DNA from: Pontimicrobium aquaticum
GTDB taxonomy: Bacteria; Bacteroidota; Bacteroidia; Flavobacteriales; Flavobacteriaceae
NCBI RefSeq assembly: GCF_005047595.1
Contig: NZ_SUPL01000001.1
Location: forward strand, 1 to 64,000
Length of the DNA: 64,000 bases
Direction of reading: 5' to 3'
The number at the start of each line of letters is the position of its first letter. The stretch's first letter is position 1. Shown here in pieces: positions 1 to 9,061 of this stretch. The position numbers and the translations under genes are program-made. The notes beneath the pieces were generated by a model. It ran no database searches and was not told the DNA's origin. It saw only the letters and a list, made by a program, of their open reading frames with translations.

Positions 1-43
1 CACATTTGAGCCTTAATTACAAAACACCTAACTTTGTACACAA

Positions 44-74
44 CAAAAAAACCAGTGAAGTTAACTTCACTGGT
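44..74 (-). terminator. Rho-independent terminator for the permease gene
   Basis: A perfect 12-bp palindrome at 51–74 (ACCAGTGAAGTT and its complement) is followed, reading leftward, by a T run (A run at 45–50 on the plus strand). It lies just past the stop of the leftward permease gene, so it most likely ends that transcript. Nothing else is recognisable in positions 1–43. Confidence 0.8.
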
Positions 75-110
75 CCTATCTAATTTTTATTTATAAACTG
101 TCAACCTATT

Positions 111-1217
111 TTAGGACGACTCATAATTTTTAACGTCCAATGCATCACGTAATGTATTACCAATTAGCATAAATGCCATGACCAAACTCATAATACACAA
201 TCCTGGAATTAATGCTAAATAGGGTTTTCCGAGAATAATATAGTTGTAATGATCTTTTATCATAGCGCCCCAACTCGCCATAGGTGGTTGTGCACCTATA
301 CCTAAAAAACTTAAACCACTTTCAATTAAAATGGCCGCTGCAAAATTAGCTGCTGATATTACTATAACTGGTGCCATGATATTAGGTAGTATGTGCTTGG
401 TAATAATCCTAAAATCATTATACCCTAAAGCTCGTGCAGCCGTAACATATTGCATTTCTTTAACGCCAATTATTTGTCCTCTCACTACTCTAGCCACTTC
501 AACCCACATGGTTAAACCTACTGCTATAAAGACTTGCCAAAACCCTTTACCAAGTACTAATGTAATAGCTATCACCAAAAGTAATGTTGGGATAGACCAC
601 GTAACGTTAATGAGCCACATGATGATAGCGTCTGTTTTCCCCCCAAAATAGCCTGCAAGACTTCCTAATAAAATTCCAATAACCAAAGATATAAACACTG
701 CTACAAAACCTATAAAGAAAGAAATTCTCGCACCAACAAGAATGCGACTAAAATAATCACGACCGTATTTATCGGTTCCAAACAAAAACGTTTTTTCTTT
801 AATATAATTTTGAACTTCTTGGTTTGGAAATGTTGTTAAAGGAAGGGTTTTTAATTGCCCAACCAACCCATCAGAGGCATACTCTGTATAGCTTAAAACT
901 TCATTTTCTATTTTATAATCTGAAATTGGAAGTTCTTCGGTTTGATTTATTTTACCAAAAAACAGTTTGTCAAAAAAAGATTGCGCTGTTTCATTCTTAG
1001 AAGGCAAAGACAGCATTACAACCTTAAATCCTGGTTTTTTTGAATGAATTGACAAATGCATTTGATTTGCATTTTGTGAATTGTCTGGTGTAATAACATA
1101 AGCAAATACGGATACAAACCCTACTATTACAATAAACCAAAAACTTAAAACGCCCCAAAAGTTCTTTTTAAACTTTTGGAGCGCTAAACTAGTTAATGAG
1201 TTATTTGTGTTACTCAT
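111..1217 (-). CDS. Oligopeptide ABC transporter permease, OppC/DppC type
   Basis: Inner-membrane permease subunit of a peptide-type ABC importer (binding-protein-dependent transport family). One N-terminal membrane segment lies near residues 21–41. About 120 polar residues, probably periplasmic, follow. The remaining membrane segments start near residue 160, and the cytoplasmic EAA loop, which contacts the ATPase, lies at about 262–280 (ARALGYNDFRIITKHILP). At 368 aa it is longer than a typical OppC because of the extended first loop. It lies 4 bp downstream of the prc-like gene, so the two are probably co-transcribed leftward. No partner permease, ATPase or binding protein is in the window. 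A decayed copy of its C-terminus lies at 32428–32492. The substrate is not predictable. Confidence 0.9.
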   Translation of the reverse strand: MSNTNNSLTSLALQKFKKNFWGVLSFWFIVIVGFVSVFAYVITPDNSQNANQMHLSIHSKKPGFKVVMLSLPSKNETAQSFFDKLFFGKINQTEELPISDYKIENEVLSYTEYASDGLVGQLKTLPLTTFPNQEVQNYIKEKTFLFGTDKYGRDYFSRILVGARISFFIGFVAVFISLVIGILLGSLAGYFGGKTDAIIMWLINVTWSIPTLLLVIAITLVLGKGFWQVFIAVGLTMWVEVARVVRGQIIGVKEMQYVTAARALGYNDFRIITKHILPNIMAPVIVISAANFAAAILIESGLSFLGIGAQPPMASWGAMIKDHYNYIILGKPYLALIPGLCIMSLVMAFMLIGNTLRDALDVKNYESS

Positions 1218-1221
1218 TAAT

Positions 1222-3441
1222 TTAATTTTTTATTGTCGTTGCTAATTTTGTTTTCACCTCTAAGGTCATTTTTAAATCATTAAGCACATTAAGGGCTTCT
1301 TCCATATATACATCTCTACTTAAACTTTCATGCCAACGATCTCGTTTTATTTTAAGCGTTGAGTCTTGAGCCATTAAAGCTAATTCATATGGTAACGATT
1401 TAAACGTTAAGTTGGTTTTATAATCGGCTAATTTTTCAAAACGCTTTGCCTCTTCTTCATTCTTTTCTAACTGAGCTCTATAATCTTCATAGCTTAATGG
1501 AAACTGGTCGTTGTCTCTTATTTTCTTAATCCATCTAGCGTTTTCATCAATAAGCTTTAACTGCTCACTCTGTTGCATACGCTCGTTACTTTTTTTAATG
1601 GTGTCATCATAATCAAAATAGCTTCCCCAAACTTCGTAGGGTGCTGCTTCAATTTTATCCCAAGGAAGTGGGTTGTCTTGATCTTTTTCTCCTATATCTA
1701 TATAACTATAACGATCTGGCACTACCACATCGCTATTTACACCTTTTAACTGTACCGAACCTCCATTAATTCTATAATACTTTTGTATGGTAAGTTTAAG
1801 TGCTCCTAAATCGCCATTGGTGTTGTTTCTAATCATTCTGTTTAAATCCATGATACGTTGTACACTTCCTTTACCAAAGGTGTGCTTACTACCAATAATT
1901 ATAGCGCGCTTATAATCTTGCAGTGCAGCTGCCATAATCTCTGAGGCTGAAGCTGATAATTCGTTTACTAAAACCACTAAAGGACCATCCCAAATAATAG
2001 AAGGATCTGGATCATTTAAAACCTCAGCTGGTTCGCCTGTTGTTCTTACTTGCACGATAGGCCCTTCTTTAATAAACAATCCTGCCATTTCTTGAACTGC
2101 TCTAAGTGAACCTCCTCCATTGTCTCGCAAATCTAATACCAATCCTTCCATGCCTTCAGCTTTAAGACGTTCAATTTCTCTTTTTACATCATCAGCTGAA
2201 TTCTTTTTACTATAATCTTCAAAATCGGCATAGAAACTTCTTAAATCAATAACCCCAAAAATTTTATTGTCTTTCTTAACCGTTGACGATTTAGCAAAGG
2301 TTTCTTCTAATACAATAACGTCACGTGGTATTGATAAATCTTCAATAGTACCATCTACCTTTTTTAAGGTTAAAATAACATTAGTGCCTTTTGGCCCTTT
2401 TATATATTTTACAGCATCTTCAGTTCGCATCCCAACAACATTAATACCTTCTTTTTCACCTTCTTGCCTTACTTTTAAAATGGCATCGCCTACCTCGAGT
2501 TTATTTTGTCTCCAAGCCGATCCTCCAGAAATCACTTCACTAATAGTGATGTAATCGTTTTTACGCAGTAATCTTGCGCCAATACCTTCGTATTTTCCAG
2601 ACATTCTAACATCGAATGCTTCTTTTTCTTCTGGTGCGAAATAGTATGTATGTGGATCAAACTCAGTTGCTATGGCGTTTATATAAACCGAAAACCAATC
2701 TTTACGCTGTCTTTCATCAATAAATTCGTATAGCTCGTTTAACGAACGTAATGTCATATCTCGTGCTTCTTGTTCTAATTCAGTTTCGGTTTTAACTACA
2801 AATGCATTTTCATCGGCTTCATTAAAAAACTTTTCCTTTTCTAAATCAGTTAAAGTCTTAACTTCTTCAGGAGTCATCACACTAATTTCCTGCTTTCTTT
2901 TCTTCCCATTTTCTTGCTCTAATACAAGATCATGATAATTTGCTATTGCCGAAAATTTTAACTGCTGTCTCCAACGCTCTTCCATGTCCTTTTTCGATTT
3001 AGCAAATGGTAAACTTTCATAATCGGTTTTATAGATTTCTTCTTTATTAAAGTCAAAAGGTTGTTGCAAGACCTCTTTGTATAAGGCTTTAGATTCTTCC
3101 ATGCGTTCTAACAAACGTTGGTTTGTTAAATCAAAGAATGACACATCGTAAGCCATAATTTGATCATCAAGTTCAGTTTTATACTTTTCAAACTCTTTGA
3201 TATCTGATTCATAAAAATAACGCTTATAAGGATCTATTTGATCTATATAAACATTATAAACATTTTCAGAAAAATCATCATTAATATCCTTAGGCTCAAA
3301 ATGTCCTTGCTCTAGCATATAGGTAATTAGCTGTACAAGTAATTTATCTTTATCATTATCCTCTAGGGTTTTTGTTGTAAAACTACATGAGGCAAAAGCC
3401 AGTAGTAACGTAAGCAGTAAAATATTATAATTCCTTTTCAT
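1222..3441 (-). CDS. Carboxy-terminal processing protease (Prc/Tsp, S41 family)
   Basis: Periplasmic or lipid-anchored tail-specific protease of the S41 family, which degrades or trims envelope proteins from their C-terminus. A lipoprotein signal ends in FASC (Cys19). A helical N-terminal domain follows, then a PDZ domain at about 285–375 and the S41 catalytic core. The core carries the NELSASASE motif near residue 496 (nucleophilic Ser) and FGKG near 523 (general-base Lys). The C-terminal DUF3340-like helical region runs from about 600. At 739 aa it matches the long Prc form rather than the short CtpA form. The ATG is 50 bp from the divergent surE region. Confidence 0.92.
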   Translation of the reverse strand: MKRNYNILLLTLLLAFASCSFTTKTLEDNDKDKLLVQLITYMLEQGHFEPKDINDDFSENVYNVYIDQIDPYKRYFYESDIKEFEKYKTELDDQIMAYDVSFFDLTNQRLLERMEESKALYKEVLQQPFDFNKEEIYKTDYESLPFAKSKKDMEERWRQQLKFSAIANYHDLVLEQENGKKRKQEISVMTPEEVKTLTDLEKEKFFNEADENAFVVKTETELEQEARDMTLRSLNELYEFIDERQRKDWFSVYINAIATEFDPHTYYFAPEEKEAFDVRMSGKYEGIGARLLRKNDYITISEVISGGSAWRQNKLEVGDAILKVRQEGEKEGINVVGMRTEDAVKYIKGPKGTNVILTLKKVDGTIEDLSIPRDVIVLEETFAKSSTVKKDNKIFGVIDLRSFYADFEDYSKKNSADDVKREIERLKAEGMEGLVLDLRDNGGGSLRAVQEMAGLFIKEGPIVQVRTTGEPAEVLNDPDPSIIWDGPLVVLVNELSASASEIMAAALQDYKRAIIIGSKHTFGKGSVQRIMDLNRMIRNNTNGDLGALKLTIQKYYRINGGSVQLKGVNSDVVVPDRYSYIDIGEKDQDNPLPWDKIEAAPYEVWGSYFDYDDTIKKSNERMQQSEQLKLIDENARWIKKIRDNDQFPLSYEDYRAQLEKNEEEAKRFEKLADYKTNLTFKSLPYELALMAQDSTLKIKRDRWHESLSRDVYMEEALNVLNDLKMTLEVKTKLATTIKN

Positions 3442-3563
3442 TTCTTCTTTCTAAATTGGGTGAAATTTTTTTCTAAATTACAGAAAAAATTATGCCAACA
3501 TTATGTTATGGTACTAATTTTTTGTTAAACAGTGTAAAATATGAAAAATCGAGCGAATTTATT

Positions 3564-3571
3564 TACTTTTG
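3564..3571 (+). promoter_or_regulatory. Bacteroidota-type -7 box upstream of surE
   Basis: TACTTTTG matches the TAnnTTTG consensus of the Bacteroidota housekeeping sigma factor. A start of transcription a few bases downstream would leave about 20 nt before the ATG at 3597. This also argues against any longer upstream SurE start. Confidence 0.55.
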
Positions 3572-3596
3572 CATTTCATATTTTTCTAATTACAAC

Positions 3597-4376
3597 ATGA
3601 AAAAAAAACCACTGATACTGGTTACTAATGACGATGGTATTACTGCTCCAGGAATCCGCACTTTAATCAAGGTTATGAATACCATAGGTGAAGTGGTTGT
3701 CGTGGCTCCAGACAGTCCACAAAGTGGCATGGGTCATGCTATTACCGTTGACGCTACTTTACATTGCAGAAAAGAACATATTGATAATGGCCCCCAAATT
3801 GAATACAGTACCTCAGGAACACCAGCTGATTGTATTAAACTAGCAAGACATGAAATTTTAGACAGGGTTCCTGATTTATGCGTTTCAGGGATTAATCATG
3901 GATCTAACTCATCAATAAATGTTATTTACTCAGGCACTATGAGTGCCGCGATAGAAGCTGGAATAGAAGGGATTCCTGCTATTGGGTTTTCATTATTAGA
4001 CTATAATTACGATGCCAATTTTTCACCTAGCGAGCCCTTTATAAAAACAATTACCCTAAATGTGTTAAACAATGGTTTGCCTAAAGGTGTTGTTTTAAAT
4101 GTAAATATTCCTAATTTACCAAAAAAAGCTATAAAAGGCATAAAGGTTTGCAGACAAGCTAAAGCCAATTGGGTAGAGAAGTTTGACAAGCGTCAAAATC
4201 CTCAAGGAAAAGATTATTACTGGTTAACAGGAAAGTTTGTAAATTTAGATAAAGGTGAAGACACAGATGAGTGGGCTTTAAAACAAGGATATATTTCGGT
4301 GGTCCCAGTGCAGTTTGACATGACAGCTCATCATTTTATACAACAACTAAATTCATGGTCTTTAAATGAAGAATAA
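3597..4376 (+). CDS. surE: 5'/3'-nucleotidase SurE
   Basis: Metal-dependent nucleoside monophosphate phosphatase, often linked to stationary-phase survival. The N-terminal TNDDG motif (metal-binding Asp pair) begins 8 residues into the protein. SGIN(H)GSN and the YSGTMSAA stretch around 95–120 are SurE hallmarks. The reading frame stays open upstream to 3492, but those residues do not resemble SurE and the promoter box sits inside them. The ATG at 3597 gives 259 aa, the usual family length. Its last 11 bp overlap the next gene, so surE, the small membrane protein and lpxB probably form a rightward operon. Confidence 0.95.
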   Translation: MKKKPLILVTNDDGITAPGIRTLIKVMNTIGEVVVVAPDSPQSGMGHAITVDATLHCRKEHIDNGPQIEYSTSGTPADCIKLARHEILDRVPDLCVSGINHGSNSSINVIYSGTMSAAIEAGIEGIPAIGFSLLDYNYDANFSPSEPFIKTITLNVLNNGLPKGVVLNVNIPNLPKKAIKGIKVCRQAKANWVEKFDKRQNPQGKDYYWLTGKFVNLDKGEDTDEWALKQGYISVVPVQFDMTAHHFIQQLNSWSLNEE

Positions 4377-4647
4377 AGATATTATAATAGGCATACTAGT
4401 GGGACTAGTTGCTAATGCTATTGGCTTATATTTTGCCGCAATGTTTCTGGGCAAAGGAGATGATCCTTTTACAGTTATAAAAGCAGCTAATGCTGAAGGA
4501 TTTTTAGGCAAATTAGTTAGCCTTGGTGCTATTTTAAATTTAGGCGCTTTTTTTGTATTTATAAAAAAGAAGCAAGATCGACGCGCTAAAGGGGTACTTG
4601 TTGCTACGGTTTTAATTGCTGTTTTTACGTTTATTATTAAGCTATAG
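4366..4647 (+). CDS. Small two-to-three-TM membrane protein
   Basis: 93 aa, family not recognised. Hydrophobic segments lie at about 5–28, 48–66 and 77–92, separated by short charged loops (KKKQDRRAK at about 67–75), suggesting a small inner-membrane protein. It starts inside the end of surE (11-bp overlap) and is followed 50 bp later by lpxB, so translational coupling with surE is likely. An antisense frame of similar length covers the same stretch, but operon context and the TM pattern favour this strand. No function can be assigned. Confidence 0.75.
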   Translation: MKNKDIIIGILVGLVANAIGLYFAAMFLGKGDDPFTVIKAANAEGFLGKLVSLGAILNLGAFFVFIKKKQDRRAKGVLVATVLIAVFTFIIKL

Positions 4648-4696
4648 TCCATATTAACCAAAATAATCAACAGTATTTGCTGTAAATTTTAAATAT

Positions 4697-5812
4697 ATGA
4701 AGTACTACATTATTTCAGGAGAAGCTTCGGGTGACCTTCATGGATCCAATCTCATGAAAGCACTCCAACTTCAAGATGTAAACGCTGAGTTTAGATTTTG
4801 GGGAGGTGACCTTATGCAGCAAGTTGGTGGTACTCTTATAAAACACTACAAAGATTTAGCATTTATGGGTTTTATTGAGGTTGTTATGAACCTAAGAACC
4901 ATTACTAAAAACCTGAAATTTTGTAAGCAAGATATTGAAGCTTACAATCCTGATGTGATTGTATTTATTGATTATCCAGGATTTAATTTACGTATTGCCA
5001 AATGGGCAAAAACTAAAGGATATAAAACTCATTATTATATTTCTCCTCAAATTTGGGCCTGGAAAGAAAACCGTATTACTTCAATAAAACGAGATATTGA
5101 TGAAATGTATGTCATTTTACCATTTGAAAAGTCGTTTTACGAAGATAAACACAACTATCCTGTTGCATTTGTTGGCCATCCATTAATTGACGCTATTTCA
5201 AATAGGGTTCAAGTTGACGAGTATGATTTTAGAGCCAAACACGGATTAAACAATAAGCCAATTATTGCTTTATTACCTGGAAGTAGAAAACAAGAGATAA
5301 AAAAAATGCTCTCAATAATGCTAAGTGTTGTTAATAATTACACAGATTATCAATTTGTAATTGCTGGTGCACCTAGTCAAGATTACGATTTCTATAAGCA
5401 ATTTATTGATGATGCTAATATTAATTTTGTAAGCAACAAAACGTATGATTTGCTAAGTTTATCAACTGCAGCTTTAGTTACCTCTGGGACTGCCACCTTA
5501 GAAACAGCCTTATTTAAAGTACCACAAGTAGTATGTTATAAAGGATCTTGGCTTTCGTATCAAATTGGGAAACGCTTAGTAAAACATATTAAATACATTT
5601 CGTTAGTGAACTTAATTATGGATAAAGAAGTAGTAACCGAACTTATTCAAGATGACTGTAATACCAAACGATTAAACTTAGAATTAAATAAAATTCTTGA
5701 AGACAATGAACGTACTAAGTTTTTTATGAGTTATTACGAACTTGAAAAAAAGCTTGGTGGTAAAGGCGCCAGTGATAAAGTTGCGCAATTAATTTTTAAT
5801 TCTTTAAATTAG
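4697..5812 (+). CDS. lpxB: Lipid-A-disaccharide synthase
   Basis: GT19 glycosyltransferase joining UDP-2,3-diacylglucosamine and lipid X to form the lipid A disaccharide at the cytoplasmic face of the inner membrane. The N-terminal SGEASGD motif is the family signature. IDYPGFNLR at about 92–100, SPQIWAWK at about 116–123 and LLPGSRKQEI at about 195 are also typical. 371 aa is a normal length. Its presence shows an outer membrane with lipid A. It is the third gene of the surE run. Confidence 0.96.
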   Translation: MKYYIISGEASGDLHGSNLMKALQLQDVNAEFRFWGGDLMQQVGGTLIKHYKDLAFMGFIEVVMNLRTITKNLKFCKQDIEAYNPDVIVFIDYPGFNLRIAKWAKTKGYKTHYYISPQIWAWKENRITSIKRDIDEMYVILPFEKSFYEDKHNYPVAFVGHPLIDAISNRVQVDEYDFRAKHGLNNKPIIALLPGSRKQEIKKMLSIMLSVVNNYTDYQFVIAGAPSQDYDFYKQFIDDANINFVSNKTYDLLSLSTAALVTSGTATLETALFKVPQVVCYKGSWLSYQIGKRLVKHIKYISLVNLIMDKEVVTELIQDDCNTKRLNLELNKILEDNERTKFFMSYYELEKKLGGKGASDKVAQLIFNSLN

Positions 5813-5833
5813 CATCGATTACATATAGTATTT

Positions 5834-6361
5834 ATGCGATTTTTGCCCTTAATTTTAATACTCCTAATAAGTTTTACGTCTTGTAAATCTTCCAAGCTTT
5901 CTAAAAAAGATGAAAGTGAATCTGTTGCAAAAACACCTACAATTACAAAAGGCACAAATACAATAAGCCCTAAAGCTCTTAAAATATATAATATTGTTAA
6001 GCATGCCAACTCTTTTAGTGGTACCAAATATAAATTTGGAGGTACAACAAAAAAGGGAATGGATTGTTCTGGGCTAATATATATTGCTTTTAAAAATGAG
6101 CAAATATTGCTGCCCAGAGTATCAAAAGATATGGCAACAAGAGGGTTTCCTATTTCTGTAAAAGAAATTAAAAAAGGCGACCTATTGTTTTTTCAAACCA
6201 GTAAAAAAAGACGTGGTATTAATCATGTTGGTTTGGTAACAAATATTAGCAACAATACTATAGAATTTATACACTCCACAACAAGTAAAGGCGTTATAAC
6301 CTCTTCTTTATCTGAACGTTATTGGCAAACAACTTTTAAAGAAGCTAGACGGTTATTGTAA
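5834..6361 (+). CDS. NlpC/P60 (C40) cell-wall peptidase, lipoprotein
   Basis: Likely peptidoglycan endopeptidase cleaving gamma-D-Glu–diaminopimelate bonds. A signal with the lipobox FTSC (Cys17) anchors it to the membrane. The C40 domain covers about residues 60–175, with the catalytic Cys in MDCSGL, the His in NHVGLV and the third polar residue in FIHST. It sits between lpxB and comEC, with short gaps of about 21 bp on each side, in the same rightward run. Family assignment is firm; the exact bond cleaved is inferred from the family. Confidence 0.92.
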   Translation: MRFLPLILILLISFTSCKSSKLSKKDESESVAKTPTITKGTNTISPKALKIYNIVKHANSFSGTKYKFGGTTKKGMDCSGLIYIAFKNEQILLPRVSKDMATRGFPISVKEIKKGDLLFFQTSKKRRGINHVGLVTNISNNTIEFIHSTTSKGVITSSLSERYWQTTFKEARRLL

Positions 6362-6382
6362 GATTTTTATTATCTTACATGT

Positions 6383-8422
6383 ATGCAACTGCTTAATTTT
6401 ACGATAATTAAACTTACCATTTGTTTAATAATTGGTATTCTTTTAGGTTACTTTTTCGATATTAACCTGCTTTTAATCATTGGCTTTTACGCCTTTTTCT
6501 TACTGCTTTTAACTTTAGAATTATTTTTGTTTAAAACATCTATTAAAAAACAAACTTGGGGCACATTACTTATTTATTTAACATGTCTTTGTTGTGGTAG
6601 TCTAACTATAACTTCCCATAATGAATTTAATTTTAAAAATCACTATGTCAAAAACCAACTTGTTAAAAAAGACACTGTTCTCTCTATAACATTTAGGGTT
6701 AGAGAAGTACTAAAACCTGGTAATTTTTACAACAAATATGTTATCGATGTGTTGAACCTTAACAGCCAAAATGTAATAGGAAAATCCTTGCTTAATGTTG
6801 CTAAAGATTCAACTCAAAAACTTTTAAAAGTAGATGATATGGTATTTGCTCAAACTCAGTTTAAAGAATTAATACCACCATTAAATCCACATCAATTTGA
6901 TTATAAGGCTTATTTAAAGAAACAGCATATCTATCATCAGCTTTTTGCTACAAATAAAGAGCTTTTACGTTTAAGTAATAATAAACATACATTGTTTGGC
7001 TATGCAAGTTTATTAAGAGAAACTATTAATACTAAACTTGAAAAGCATCATTTTAAAAACGACGAATTAGCAATTATTAATGCTTTATTATTAGGACAAA
7101 GACAAGACATTTCTAAAGACATTTACAATAGCTATACCCAAGCTGGTGCTATACACATACTTGCTGTTTCAGGTTTGCATGTTGGAATTATTCTTATGTT
7201 GCTAAACTTTCTATTTAAACCTATTGAATATGTAAAGCATGGTTTGTTTCTTAAAACCCTTTTACTCATTATTGTTTTATGGAGTTTTGCTATTATAGCT
7301 GGTTTATCGGCTTCGGTTGTTAGAGCTGTTAGTATGTTTACTGTGGTGGCCATTGCATTAAATTTAAAACGTCCTACTAATGTATATAACACACTAACCA
7401 TATCAATGTTTGTCTTGTTGCTTTGGAAGCCTACCTTTTTATTTGATGTAGGTTTTCAGTTAAGTTATTTGGCTGTGTTTGCAATTGTTACCGTACAACC
7501 TATGTTAGATAAGCTATGGAGTCCGAAACCAAAGGTGTTTAAATTTTTCTGGAATATTTTTACGGTGACGCTTGCAGCACAATTTGGTATTGTTCCTTTA
7601 AGCTTGTATTATTTTCATCAGTTTCCTGGATTATTTTTCATTTCAAATTTAGCTATTATCCCTTTTTTAGGAGTAATATTAGGTTTTGGCATTGTAGTTA
7701 TTGGACTATCAATAACAAATATGCTTCCTGGGTTTGTTGCTAAAAGCTTTGGAGTAATCATTTCAACCATGAATAATTTTGTTGGTTGGGTCGCTAACCA
7801 AGAAGCTTTTTTATTTAGAAATATTTCTTTTGATTTAATTCATGTTTTTATCAGTTATGTTTTAATTGCATTAGTTATCATAGTTATAAAAACCAAAACT
7901 TATAAAAGTATTGTATCATTACTTTTAATTATTATCATAAGTCAGTGTGCTTTATTACAAGACAATAATAAGACAGTAGAAAACTCATTTATTGTATTTC
8001 ATAAATCAAGGCATAGCATTATTGGTCAAAAAGCAAATAAACAGCTACAACTTTATACAAATACCAATGATAGCATTATAAGACAGGACAAAATGATTAC
8101 AAATTATACCATTGGCTCACATATAAATACTGTAACAATTAATTCTTCTAAGAGCATTTATACTTTTAACAATAAAAAGTTATTGGTTATAGACAGTTTA
8201 GGGGTTTACAAAACAAGATCTTTTAAGCCTGACATCGTCCTACTGCAACATTCAACAAAAATTAATTTAGAACGTTTAATTAAGTATCTAAAGCCTGAGC
8301 TTATTATTAGCGATGGTAGCAATTATAAAAGCTACCAAGAGCGATGGCAAGCTACTTGTAATAAGTATAACATTCCGTTCCACCAAACTAGCAAAAGAGG
8401 AGCTTTTATAGCTACTTACTAA
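6383..8422 (+). CDS. ComEC/Rec2-type competence membrane protein
   Basis: Multi-spanning inner-membrane protein of the ComEC family, the DNA-uptake channel in transformable bacteria. The competence domain lies at about 220–500 with the HILAVSGLHVGI motif near 257–268. An N-terminal DUF4131-like soluble part sits between the first membrane segments and the channel. The C-terminal region (about 540–679) is short and lacks a recognisable metallo-beta-lactamase HxHxDH motif, so nuclease activity is doubtful. Several Bacteroidota homologues are reduced in the same way. The last gene of this rightward run, it meets the thioredoxin gene tail to tail with 2 bp between them. Confidence 0.88.
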   Translation: MQLLNFTIIKLTICLIIGILLGYFFDINLLLIIGFYAFFLLLLTLELFLFKTSIKKQTWGTLLIYLTCLCCGSLTITSHNEFNFKNHYVKNQLVKKDTVLSITFRVREVLKPGNFYNKYVIDVLNLNSQNVIGKSLLNVAKDSTQKLLKVDDMVFAQTQFKELIPPLNPHQFDYKAYLKKQHIYHQLFATNKELLRLSNNKHTLFGYASLLRETINTKLEKHHFKNDELAIINALLLGQRQDISKDIYNSYTQAGAIHILAVSGLHVGIILMLLNFLFKPIEYVKHGLFLKTLLLIIVLWSFAIIAGLSASVVRAVSMFTVVAIALNLKRPTNVYNTLTISMFVLLLWKPTFLFDVGFQLSYLAVFAIVTVQPMLDKLWSPKPKVFKFFWNIFTVTLAAQFGIVPLSLYYFHQFPGLFFISNLAIIPFLGVILGFGIVVIGLSITNMLPGFVAKSFGVIISTMNNFVGWVANQEAFLFRNISFDLIHVFISYVLIALVIIVIKTKTYKSIVSLLLIIIISQCALLQDNNKTVENSFIVFHKSRHSIIGQKANKQLQLYTNTNDSIIRQDKMITNYTIGSHINTVTINSSKSIYTFNNKKLLVIDSLGVYKTRSFKPDIVLLQHSTKINLERLIKYLKPELIISDGSNYKSYQERWQATCNKYNIPFHQTSKRGAFIATY

Positions 8423-8424
8423 TA

Positions 8425-8973
8425 TTATTTTTGAATAAACTCTGGCTTAAATGCTTTATAATAAGCAGTAAAAGCATCTTGAGATTTAATACTTTTATGA
8501 TCGTTCTCTTTAAACATTTTTAAGTATAACTCAATCTCTTGAGGTCTTTTAACGCCTCTCAAAGGCACTAACATTTTTAAATCTTCATCTAAAAATACTA
8601 CTGTTGGATACGCTTGCACTTGAAAATACTGTGTTAATTGATGCGGATAATTTCTAGATTTTGCTCTAGCTGGATCGTAATTAGGATTGGAAAATTCTCT
8701 TCCATTAAATACAACCTCATTATTTCCTTCCGCATTAAATTTCACAGCATAGTAGTGCTTATTTACATAATCTACTACATCTTTATTTTGAAATGTGATT
8801 CTATCCATCATTTTACATGGACCACACCAAACGGTGTACATATCTATAATGATTTTTTTTGGTGTTTTCTTTTGGAGTTCTTGAGCTTCCTCAAGCGACA
8901 CCCAATTTATGTCTTGCGCTGATATTAGGTTTACAGCAAAGACTAGTACGAAGGTTATGACTATCTTTTTCAT
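8425..8973 (-). CDS. Periplasmic thioredoxin-fold protein
   Basis: Thioredoxin-like oxidoreductase with the active site TVWCGPCKMMD. A signal peptide ends near AQ at residue 20 (FAVNLISAQ), so it is exported to the periplasm. The frame is open further upstream to 9033, but the ATG at 8973 begins the signal peptide and gives 182 aa. The domain resembles DsbD/thioredoxin_7-type proteins. It probably reduces or isomerises disulfides of envelope proteins; the partner is unknown. Confidence 0.88.
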   Translation of the reverse strand: MKKIVITFVLVFAVNLISAQDINWVSLEEAQELQKKTPKKIIIDMYTVWCGPCKMMDRITFQNKDVVDYVNKHYYAVKFNAEGNNEVVFNGREFSNPNYDPARAKSRNYPHQLTQYFQVQAYPTVVFLDEDLKMLVPLRGVKRPQEIELYLKMFKENDHKSIKSQDAFTAYYKAFKPEFIQK

Positions 8974-9061
8974 AATTTGATTTGTTGCAAAATATGTGCC
9001 TAACTTACAAAAAATGCTCCTAAAAGGGAGCATTTTACGTTTATTTTAACGGTTTATTCGA

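Noticed and set aside
4362-4670. Antisense 102-codon frame opposite the small membrane protein
   Set aside because: Same-strand overlap with surE and the membrane-segment pattern favour the plus-strand gene; the antisense frame has no operon context.
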